Source of the DNA: Cichorium intybus
Lineage: Eukaryota > Streptophyta > Magnoliopsida > Asterales > Asteraceae
Reading direction: 5' to 3'
Length of the DNA: 64,000 nt
Assembly (NCBI GenBank): GCA_023525715.1
Contig: CM042012.1
Location: forward strand, 60,803,705 to 60,867,704
In this document: piece by piece, positions 54,958-64,000 of the stretch
How positions within the stretch are numbered: the stretch's first letter is position 1
Layout of the letters: the number at the start of each line of letters is the position of its first letter
Program-made: the position numbers and the translations under genes
The notes under the pieces: model-generated
What the model saw: the letters and a program-made list of their open reading frames with translations, nothing else
The model's database searches: none
Told to the model about the DNA's origin: nothing

Positions 54958-57900
54958 TTAGAGAGATTTAGGAACCCAAACCAATGTGGGCCCATGTGAG
55001 AATTTTCGTGAGATAGGAAAAATGCATGATTTTTCAACCCAAAACGATTTTCTCACTGAGGATTGATTTTTCTTATTTTCAATTCGGAACACTTTCATTT
55101 TCGTGGACTGCCATTGTTCTTTAGCAAAACGAGATTTCTTAGGAGTGAATGTGGTCGTAACTTGATAATAATGAGTTTTCGGACTGTGGAAGAGATAAGT
55201 GGGATTTTGATTTTTGGCTGATTGAGGAGAGAGTTTTGTATTGATAGTTACTGTTGGGTGAATTTTGTTGATCTTAGGATCCTGAGAGGTTTCAGGATAG
55301 AGTTTTGCTTTCCCTTTTGAATCCATTGATCCGAGAACATGAGTGGGATTCTTGGTTGTTGTTGTTGAAACAGATGGTTTAGATGTTGGTTTTGGTTTTG
55401 ATGCAAGCTCTACTTTCCGAAAGGGAATTGGGTTGACTTTCTGAGTTAGATGTGAGTCGTGTTTGTTTCTCCAGAATTGTTTTCTCTCTTTCAGATTCTT
55501 TTTGTACCTGACATTCACTTGTTTCCTTTTGGCTAGGAGCTCTTCTGGAGATTTATGAATGTTAGATGTCGAGCAGTGATTAGAATCAGACTTGAAATTA
55601 CTCGTCTTAGGGTTTGAAGAATTAGATTTCAAATTCTCCTTACCCCATGAACCATTTTGAGAAACAGACCTTTTACAGTTCAATGATCCTGAAATGTGGT
55701 TACCACGAGACTTCCATGAGGTCATTTCGGAAAGACCTTTAGTCTCTTCTGAGTTGTCAATTGGTTCTGACCAAAAGAAGGAGTCACAGACCTCGGAATT
55801 ATCGTTATCGACTAGGACTTTAAGTTCAGTTACATCTTTTGTATTTAGTCCTGATTTAACGAAAACTTGATTTGGTACCATGTGAATCTTTGGAAAAACA
55901 GTAGCTTGTTCGTTTAAAATGTGTGATCCTTCATTTTTAATAATTCTCGCAAAAGCAACTGAATTTTCAGAAATGAGATTTTTCTTAGTTTCAGTAGAAT
56001 TTGTTACAAATTCCGAACAATCAATTTCATCCTCAACAGATATTTCACTCATATTACTTTCATCAAAATCAGAAATATTCTCATCAATGGGAATATTTTC
56101 GGAATTTAGTTTAGAGCATAGGGAATGAAAATTCTTTAGAGTTGCTGTTTTAATTTCCTCATGATCATTTTCTGAAAAATATTCTTTGACCATACTTTTA
56201 TGTTCTTTGGACTGTATATAGCTTTCAGTTTTATCAAGTCCGATTCGATAAGCTTCCGAAACCTCATCAGATGAAACAATAGTTTCACATCTATGACACT
56301 CTGCATCGATTTCATCCTCTTTCAACTCAAGAAAGGGTAAAATCATTTTATGTAAACCCCTGCCTATGTCACAATCAAGATGCAATTGAGTAATATTATT
56401 GTAAAGACGCTTAGCGATTAAACAAAAAATGTTTCTCTGTTTGACAAGAACTAAATTTATCTATTTTGACATAAATAATATCATCTCGTGCTCTAATTAA
56501 CTCACTATCCAACGCCTCGATTCTCATTCGTCTCTCCTCATTCTTATTCGATATCCTGCTCAATTGATCATTTAGGTTAGAATTGCTTAGACGTGTCCTT
56601 TTTAAGCTATCACTCAAACTAGAGACAGTAAATCTAAGATCATCTAATTCAGTATCATAAGCAGAAGAGCAAATATTTAAAGATTTAAGGATAGAACGTA
56701 CCTTTTTTACCACAGCCTCACATTCCTCAACTTGTTCATAAACAGGCTTCGCAGCAAAACAACTTGCTGAGGCTTGGCACCCATCAGTGGAGTAACCTCT
56801 GCTGTCGGAATGATCAGCTTTCACCATCAGACATCGTCCATGCGTTGGATTCCTCACCTCCTCATCTTCCGAATCTGTTGACCAGACCTCAATGGCACCA
56901 AACTCGCTGTCCTCCTTCACCACAAAAGCTGCCTTGGTAGATGAAACATCACTCTTTTTCAGTTCCGCAATCTTCTTTGCATAATAAGCTTCATCTTTCA
57001 CTTGCTCCTTCTTCTCAGCTTGTTTTCGAAGCAAACAGTCTTTCACAAAATGGTTTTTGCCTTTACAATAATGGCAATCGTATCCTGAGTCGCCAACGAG
57101 TTTCTTCTCCTCATCACTTTTCTTTTTCTGACTTTCTTCCACAGTCTTTTCAGCATTGAAACCTCCTTGTCGATTTCGATTTTTGAATCTAGAAAAGTTT
57201 TTCTTGAAGAACTTCTTGGGATTTGATACCATCAAAGCTTTGTCTTCTCTGGTCAAATCATCGTCGGAAAAGTCAGATTCGGAATCTATTTCAGCCGATT
57301 TCTTTCCGGCAGCGACCAGTGCAAGTGAACCAAAACCGACAGTCGATTTGGCTTCTGAAATGATTTCCTTTTCATGGGATTTGAGTATTCCCACAACTTT
57401 AGCCAAAGTGTAGGTTTTGAACTGTTCATGTGCTTTTATTGTTGAAACAATAGTCTTCCATTCGGAACGAAGACCATCAAGAAAGGTGACTTTTTGCTCA
57501 ATAACAGTCCGAGCCAGATTGTATTTTAATAATCTACTTAGAAGATGATTGTATCGATTGAAAGTCTGAGTTAGAGTTTCTTCCGGGTTTTGTGCAAAAG
57601 ATCCGAAATCGGAAAGAAGAGTTGTCTGAATGGAGTGCTCAAGGTCAGCATCTCCAGAATACAATTCTTTAAGTCTATCTCAGATCTCTTTAGCTGTTTC
57701 GCAAGAGCTAACCAGACGGAGAGTATCAGCTTGGAGAGCGAACCTGATAATTCTAAATGCTTTTATGTTGCACATTAGTTTATCTTTTTCGTCTTGAGGA
57801 ATGTCAGTGTGAGTGACCAGCAGGTTATTGTATTCTTTTAGGGTTTTGATAACCCTTCTTGTTCCTGAGTGGACATGAGTTTCTTCAGTAATAGCTTGCC

Positions 57901-58042
57901 ATATCGTTGCTCCATGTTCTTCAATGCGGAGAACATAATCTTCAAAATGTAACGCCCAGACCTCATACTCTTGTGTAAATAGAATTGGAGTCCTGGTAGT
58001 GGACCCAATGCTGCTTGAAAGATTGAAAGACTCAAGAGCCAT
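54958..58042 (-). pseudogene. gag: SIRE-type gag of E, with long spacer
   Basis: Starts MALESFNLSSS at 58042. The first 120 codons end in TGA (57680-57682, Trp in relatives); the same frame then runs to 56411 with FGSFAQNPEETLTQTFNRYNHLLSRL, a K-rich patch, and a zinc knuckle CHYCKGKNHFVKDC near 57080. At a T6 run near 56428 the frame shifts; the following 475-codon frame (56385-54958) is a charged, Ser/Asn-rich spacer with few motifs, typical of large SIRE Gags, ending at TAA 54958-54960. UBN2-type gag forms the particle. Three lesions disable it. Confidence 0.85.
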
Positions 58043-58198
58043 TAATACTTGTTTACTCGTATGAATCAGAAGTGTAAGTTCAAATCAAAAGAAGAATCGA
58101 ACGTAAAAGATCAAAGTTTGATAACCAAAATCGATTGAAACGATGAAGATAATCAAAACAGATCAGTGAATAACACACACTCCCGCTCTGATACCAAT
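58043..58198 (-). other. Leader and tRNA-iMet primer site of E
   Basis: The minus strand reads TGGTATCAGAGC at 58196-58185, two bases inside the LTR. A short leader precedes the gag ATG at 58042. Confidence 0.9.
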
Positions 58199-58518
58199 TG
58201 TTGAAATGCAAGAGTTGGATCGAGATTCAGAAATGCGGAATAATGTAAACAAACAAGATCAAGAACAGACAATATGAAGAACTGATGTCTAATGATTAAA
58301 AATGCAACTCAAGAACAATTCGATGTGAACTATTCTGTATGAGTGCCGTCAACCGATTACAAAAGTTAACCCTAAAGAGGGTATGAGCACGCTATTTAAA
58401 ATAAAACTAAGTATGGAAGGACAGACCCATTCCATAACCGATAGCAAAATTATAGGCGTTAAATCTGGCTACAAATCCGATCAGCATATTTGACTCAATC
58501 TACATTTATGACTCAACA
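58199..58518 (-). repeat. 5' LTR of Copia E
   Basis: 320 bp, paired with 45446-45765; followed by ATTTT (58519-58523). Confidence 0.95.
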
Positions 58519-60980
58519 ATTTTTTTGCGTAAAAAGTCCTTTGTTTGTAAGCATTAGTGTTGAAAACCAAGAAAATCCAATATTTTCTCTTAAAAATGTC
58601 CAAGTCTTTAAATCCCAAAGACTAAAATGTATTTATGTAAATTGTAGTGTGAATTCTTTAGTAATGTATATTTCCACGTAAACAATTTATAAAAATATTA
58701 AGTTGATTATTTTCCCCATGTAAGATACCATATAACCATACTGTGACTAGTTGGCCTGCTGCGACGTTCTTCAGGTGTCGGAATGTTAGACATTTGGACA
58801 CCTCAGATCTGCCGGTCTAGCTGTAGCTAGCAGCTCAGGTGCGGGGTTGTCAAGCCCGTATAGATCTATACTCAAATATCGCGCTCTCTTACCGAGACTA
58901 TGGTTATAAAATTCAGGACTTATAGTAGGTACTTATAAAAGTACTGTGAAGATTCATCTTACAAAATGTATGTATTCCAAATCAACTTGTTTACGTAAGG
59001 TTTGTATGTAAAAACTCTTGAAATCGTCCGTTATCATTTTTCCCATGATAATATAGTAATGTTTAATAATTATATAATTTTATATAATTATTTTCGTCAT
59101 AGCAACCTTATGTTCCTAAACTATTCCAATAATAGTCTATTTTTAGTGTTCCGTCGTAATGATCATATTTTACGAATAATAACGAAATAACTTATCCAAA
59201 TGATTATAAATATCATCTTTTAAGATATTTTTTCACAAAAATGATGTGATAACTTGGTTATAACTATTTTTGCTAGAAAATGATATTCCCGGTTACAAAA
59301 ACGTAGTTTTTGTTAGTTTTCGTTTTTATGACGTTTATGTCGAAAATCTAGTCTTTTACACACTTTTTATATAGTCTTTCATCTTTTACACAACCATAAT
59401 ATGTCATAATATTTACAATACATGGATCTAACAATTTCTCATGTCAAGATCAATTGTACACAACTTCTAGTTTTTATATTTATAACATTTTTATCCAAGA
59501 TCTAGCATTTTTACACATTTTATTTATAGTTTGGGAATTTTTACACAAACATTATATATCATTATGATCATCATACATAGAACTATCCATATATCATATC
59601 AAGAACATTTTTACACAACAACTAGTTTTATGAACTTGTGTAAATAATCATTTTTAGCATTTAAACATATGTAAACTTGTATAAAACAATATTTATAGCA
59701 TTTAAACTTATATTCTCCCCCAAAAAGGTTTGAAAAGATGAAAATGAGGGGTATGAACTCACCCTTGAAGCGTGCTTTTTTTAAAAATAAGGTTGATCTT
59801 GCGGGATTTACGGTAGGAAGCAAGATCTAGGCTTCGTAGCTCGAAGGACCCTTGGACAAAACTATTACCCAATAGTTTTACGTAGATGTTAGTGTGTGTA
59901 AAAGGAGTAAAAGTTGTGTAATAACGTTTAAATTCACTAGATGAGAGTATCTTACAAAAAATGAGGTGTTTTACACTTAAAATGGTGGTGGAAGGTGGTG
60001 GTTTGTGGTGGAGCAAGGTGATGGTGGTTGCTTGAAGTGGTGGTGGGTGGTGTAATATGAGCCGAGAGTTAGGAGAGAAAGAGAGAAGTTAGAAGCTTTT
60101 CTTGATTTCAAATGACATGTAACTAGTTATTAGGTTTCTTTTTTTGTTTTTAATTAGGATTTTTAGTAGTTGACTTTTAGTTCCTAGCCTTCTAATCCTA
60201 GGATCTAGGTCTTGTAACTTGTGTTGCATGGTGAGATGGTGGATCGGCTGATGGGGGAAGGGGGGGGGGGGGGGGGTTACGGTGGGGTGATTTTTAAATA
60301 AAATAGCAATCTACTTATATAATTGTGTGATTTTTATAAAATCGTAAAGCGTTTTAGTGAATTTTTATGAGTTTTTGACGAAACGAAGTTCTAAATAAAT
60401 ATTATGTATAAAAACATTGTAAAACATTTATTTAGATTGAGTCGTAGCTCGTTAAACAATGAAATACGCGTTTAAGCGCAGTATTCTTCCGATTTCGCAA
60501 ATTTCGGCATTCTACCGGAAATTGAATTTGGCTTTAAAATTAAATATTAGATAATATTACGTTCCATAATATATGGTTTGTTATTCCATATTTGATGTTT
60601 AAGTCACCACATTTTGTATTTTGGGTCCAAACCCTGTGTATATTTATCCGTTCACAGCGGTTTAATTGTTGTAACTTTCACATACGAACTTCGATTTCGA
60701 CATCCTATATATCCACAGGTTCGTATTCATGAGTAGATCGTTTTATTAATATTATTATTCCCAAAATAATAATTGTACGATTATCGAATTTTTACGCTAC
60801 CGTAGTTTACTGTTCGTATTTTAAACGTTTAATCGATAATTGTTTTGAATTAGCGTACGTAGTATTATAATATCTAATAATACATCGCAATATCATGAAA
60901 AATTACTTTTCAATATATGGTTTAACATACGTTTCGTTTGACCATAGTTGACTTTTGTTGACCAAAATTTACAATTGTCA
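58519..60980 (-). repeat. 5' LTR of F, third piece
   Basis: Continues the F LTR after E; parallels 27964-30428, including the GGT-rich stretch and an approximately 18-base G-run at 60259-60276. Confidence 0.93.
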
Positions 60981-61198
60981 TAGTTTAGCTTATGCTTGGC
61001 TTAACTTTGTTTGGTTATTGCTTTTGGGTAGTTGAGAACTTAGAAACTAGGTCCTCCGACTGTAGCGTGACACTACAAGTTGGTATTCTGTCATCTAGTC
61101 TAACCACGTAGCTCCTGTGGATCGACCCTGACTACCACTGTGCTAGTGAGAGTGAGGTATTTTCTTATTTTTGACCGCACGGCGACCTAGGCGTGTCA
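60981..61198 (+). repeat. 5' LTR of Athila D, right part
   Basis: Resumes the LTR interrupted at 27675 (TCCTCCGACTGTAGCGTGACAC matches the C LTR) and ends GTGTCA at 61198. Confidence 0.93.
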
Positions 61199-61328
61199 AA
61201 TTTTGGCGTCGTTGCCGGGGAGCTGTGAGCTTAGATTAGGTGATTAGTAGGAACTTGTTTCTTGATTTTCTGGAGTTTCATTTGGTTAGTTTCTGGTTTT
61301 TGATTTTGCGGGCGTGTTGCATTAGTGC
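61199..61328 (+). other. Primer site and leader of Athila D
   Basis: TGGCGTCGTTGCCGGGGA at 61204-61221, one base (C to T) off the intact site in C. The leader continues to the gag ATG at 61329. Confidence 0.88.
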
Positions 61329-63117
61329 ATGCGTACCCGCAGGGGTGAGCAATTATCCCCATTGCATTTTTACTCAGAAATTGAGCGAACTGCATGCAAA
61401 ATCCGTGCCCGTAGGCGTTTGAATATCATGAGTTTTAGTCAAGTTAGTAGTAGTACAGTAGGCGTTGCCCAGGAACCATCAGGTGAGGCAACGGGGATGT
61501 CTTTTATTCCCCCAATTTCAGAGTTTCAGTTCGGGAGCACGAGTGCTTCTGGTCGTGCAGTTTTAGCCCCTGCACCCATACCATCATGCACTCCGCCTCG
61601 ATTCCACCATTTTCACCAGTATCACAACCACAATCCACCAATCCATTTACCGCTGCAATGTCTTGGAGAGAGCCGACCCGTGATGGCACCCCAGTTTCTA
61701 GACAGCAGACACCAACCTCTCAACCATTTTCTCAACCACAACTAGTTCTCTTTAAACCTCAACCCACATTCCAACCTACACAACCTACACAATACCAACA
61801 ACCTCTCAACCACAATACCAGTACCTAGAGGAGGAGGAGAGATATGATGAGGAAGACGAGGGATGGGTGCCACCAGCACCTCAGCAACCAAGGAACCGAG
61901 GTCGATGACCTCTGAGAAGAGAACCACAGTATCCACCACCACAAGGTCAGCAGAATTATAACGATCATCTTTACGGTAATCCTGCTCAACCTTTATATTT
62001 TGCACAACCGAGAAGGCAATCGGTTGCATCACATTTCCAGCCACGTGAATATGATGATTCATCGCCAATTTATATTCCTGACAATATTGAATCTCAAGTA
62101 GAAATAAGGCATCAGTTGTTAAGATATTGCCAGAGTTTAGGGGATACAAGCAGGATGACCCGTACAATCACTTATATGAATTTATAGCGATTGTCAATGC
62201 TTATACCCCTAGGAATGTCAATAGGAACATCTTTAGGCTTAGATTGTTCCCATTCACTCTTAAAGACAAAGCCAAATATTGGTTTACCTCTTTACCATCA
62301 AACAGTATTACCACATGGGATCAGCTCAAGGCCAACGGAGATCAGGAGGGTCATTTAGGACTTCCAGCAGAAACCAGGAGAAGCTTTCCACGAAGCTTTT
62401 GATAGGTTGAAGGAGTTGTTACGATCCTGCCCGCATCATGAGATTCCTAAATGGCAGTTAGAAAAGTTGTTCTTTGAAGGAGTTAGTGAAACACATCAGG
62501 CTATGATAAATGCCTCGTCAAGCGGGACATTTATGTGGCAAGATCCAGAGGAAGCTTGGTAGTTCTTGGAGCAGTTAAGCAATGGCTCCAAAGAAAACTT
62601 TTCTACAAGAAAGACTGTAGGCACAGCAGCAGCAGTGGGAGCTGATGCTGATTGGAAGAAAGAAGTAAAAAAGGAAATAAGTGACTTGAATAAGAAGTTT
62701 GACAGACTCATGTCGACGCTGCAGAATGGACCGCAGGGTCAATCACAAGGAGGTCAAGGAGGACCGAAGGTTCAGGAGGCAAACCAAGTTCATGGCCAGG
62801 GTCAAGGTCGGTACAACAATGGACGACCCTACAGACCATATAATCAAGGGCATCAGCAGAATTTCAACAACCAGAGGCAGAATAATTACCAAGGTCAATC
62901 ATCTAATCAGCCTAGGTCATACCAGCCTGCAAAAAATACTGGAAATGCGAGTGGGAGTGGTATAAATAATAATAGGGGGCCCAACAATGCTGTCAACAAT
63001 GCCCCAGGAACTCAAGAAGAGATGATTGCAAAAATGTATGAAATGTGCAGTGCTACTTAGCAGCAGTCCCAGGCCAATGCAAAAGCTATTGCAAACATGG
63101 AAAGGCAAATTGGATAA
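61329..63117 (+). pseudogene. gag: Athila D gag, frameshifted
   Basis: Starts MRTRRGEQLSP at the same place as C. The Pro-rich part shifts frame near 61600. The gag domain is read in 62127-62402 (DPYNHLYEFIAIVN, LFPFTLKDKAKYWF) but loses about 45 bp near 62335 and shifts again. A TAG (62562-62564), a TAG at 63058-63060 and a TAA at 63115-63117 follow. The C-terminal Q/N/G-rich stretch (62700-63010) replaces a zinc knuckle, as in C. The product is inactive. D is a second member of the C type. Confidence 0.85.
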
Positions 63118-64000
63118 ATGGCCGAGGATCTGCAAAAAAGGGACAATGGGAAGTTGCCAAGTACTACGGAAGTTAATCCGACCCACAATCAGCGAGCCGG
63201 GAAAGAGCACGTGAATGCTGTTGAAGCTGAATGGAGAAAAGTTACTTTAGAGGACTTATTGGATTCAGGAAGTAAAGAAGAGTTTGAAAAAGGAGAAACA
63301 GTCCAGGAGAATGAGGAGACTAAGGAGATTAAAGAGGAAGGTAAGGAAAAAGAAATTCTTGTTGAGGAGGGAACTCAACCAAAGGAGGACACAGAGGTTC
63401 AGGAAGAAGAGCAGTCGACGGTAGCAGGAATCAAGCAGAAGAAGAAAGATAAGAAAGGGAAGAGGAAACAAAAAGCACCCAAACCAAGAGGGCCTTTGAT
63501 AAACCAACCGTTGTGGGATGAACTTAAGGATGCTCCTGAGGATACAAGAATCCTTCAGGAGATGTGTGAAAGAAATGAAAAAAATAAGACTCCCACACCA
63601 GACACCGTTAGATTGACGATTAAGGCCAGTGAGGCATTGTTGGGAACACTGCCCAAAAAGGAGAGGGACCCTGGATCGCCATTGATCACCACTACTGTAG
63701 GAGACATGGTCATTCGGAACACCTTGCTGGATTTGGGAGCAAGTGTAAATGTGCTGCCAGGATACTTGTATGATAAGTACAAGAATGAAGAAATAGAGCC
63801 ACCAAAAGTTGTAGTACAGTTGGGTGACCAGTCAACAAAGGTATCCCGAGGGAAATTGACTGATGTCATAGTCAAGGTTGGAGACTTCTTCTAACCTGTA
63901 GATTTCTTGGTCATGGAGTATGAAAGCTTGGACGATGTGCCTGCGCTCATTCTAGGACGCCCATTTTTAGCTATGGCTGACGCGGTAATTGACTGCAAGA
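63118..64000 (+). pseudogene. Athila D protease region, cut by the window end
   Basis: 258 codons from 63118 to a TAA at 63892-63894. A Lys/Glu-rich spacer is followed by the aspartic protease with LLDLGASVNVLPG at about 63728-63766. After the TAA, where C has a Tyr codon, the frame continues (PVDFLVMEYESLDD, LILGRPFLAMA) to the window end. Whether RT follows or the tail seen in C cannot be seen. The protease would mature Gag in the particle. Confidence 0.85.

Larger units (their letters stand above)
45446..58518 (-). mobile_element. SIRE-type Ty1/Copia element E, complete (minus strand)
   Basis: 320-bp LTRs (TGTTGAAATG...CTCAACA) at 45446-45765 and 58199-58518 differ at only two positions by eye. 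ATTTT duplications at 45441-45445 and 58519-58523. It holds gag, pol, a long post-pol ORF on the minus strand and one gene on the plus strand (Agenet). The size of 13 kb, the polypurine tract CAAAGGGGGAGA and the iMet primer site fit the SIRE/Maximus lineage. Confidence 0.95.
27676..60980 (-). mobile_element. Chromovirus-type Ty3/Gypsy element F, split by C and E
   Basis: LTRs run from TGTCACACCCC to ACAATTGTCA (plus-strand reading). 3' LTR 27676-30428; internal part 30429-36683 with a pre-gag ORF, gag and pol with chromodomain on the minus strand; 5' LTR in three pieces (36684-36883, 45343-45445, 58519-60980) totalling about 2755 bp, against 2753 bp for the 3' LTR. It sits in the LTR of D. 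The border repeat AGTTTA (27670-27675 and 60982-60987) is one T out of register on the right. Confidence 0.93.
26791..64000 (+). mobile_element. Athila element D, split by F and cut by the window end
   Basis: 5' LTR in two pieces (26791-27675 and 60981-61198), then primer site, gag and protease up to the window end. The LTR and Gag are closest to those of C. It sits in G, with CTGGG before the LTR as its expected target duplication. All coding parts are damaged. Its 3' half lies right of the window. Confidence 0.9.

Overview
The window is a block of nested LTR retrotransposons from a plant nuclear genome. I see no host gene outside an element and no rRNA, tRNA gene, CRISPR array or bacterial-type signal. 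The element families (Athila, chromovirus, SIRE-type Copia), the tRNA-Met and tRNA-Asp primer sites, the TATA boxes and the low GC all point to a eudicot. The long pre-gag, post-pol and antisense ORFs suggest an Asteraceae-like genome, but that is inference.

Layout. Eight elements are resolved and named here by letter. G is an old SIRE-like Copia remnant (23962-26790, +). To its left lies B, a Ty3/Gypsy element (20506-23961, -, cut by the window). B's gag was split by Y, a Ty1/Copia element (1-20505, +). Y in turn was split by A, a complete Athila element (5328-18560, -) flanked by GATAC duplications. To the right, G was split by D, an Athila element (26791 to beyond 64000, +). D's 5' LTR was split by F, a chromodomain Ty3/Gypsy element (27676-60980, -). 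F's 5' LTR was hit twice within 98 bp: by C, an Athila derivative without RT or integrase (36884-45342, +, GTAAC duplications), and by E, a SIRE-type Copia (45446-58518, -, ATTTT duplications). The nesting therefore runs G>B>Y>A and G>D>F>(C and E). LTR pairs compared by eye suggest E is youngest (2 differences in 320 bp).

Coding. Every gag-pol frame carries stops or frameshifts, mostly C-to-T type changes, so the elements are probably inactive as autonomous units. The clear exception is an intact 138-codon antisense gene inside E with two Agenet/Tudor-like repeats and its own TATA box.

Signals of most interest: (1) a self-complementary CGCGNCGCG box that occurs in pairs, mostly exactly 22 bp apart, in Athila LTRs, Athila internal regions, the Copia Y leader and the Gypsy B LTR; (2) a repeated promoter-intron layout ahead of the Athila third ORF in both A and C; (3) the Agenet gene in E; (4) an 11-bp polypurine-tract sequence present four times at matching places in A and C, with a separate set of tract-like repeats in the SIRE pol hinge; (5) Athila C and D, whose Gag has a Q/N-rich tail and no zinc knuckle, with a helical tail replacing RT-integrase in C.
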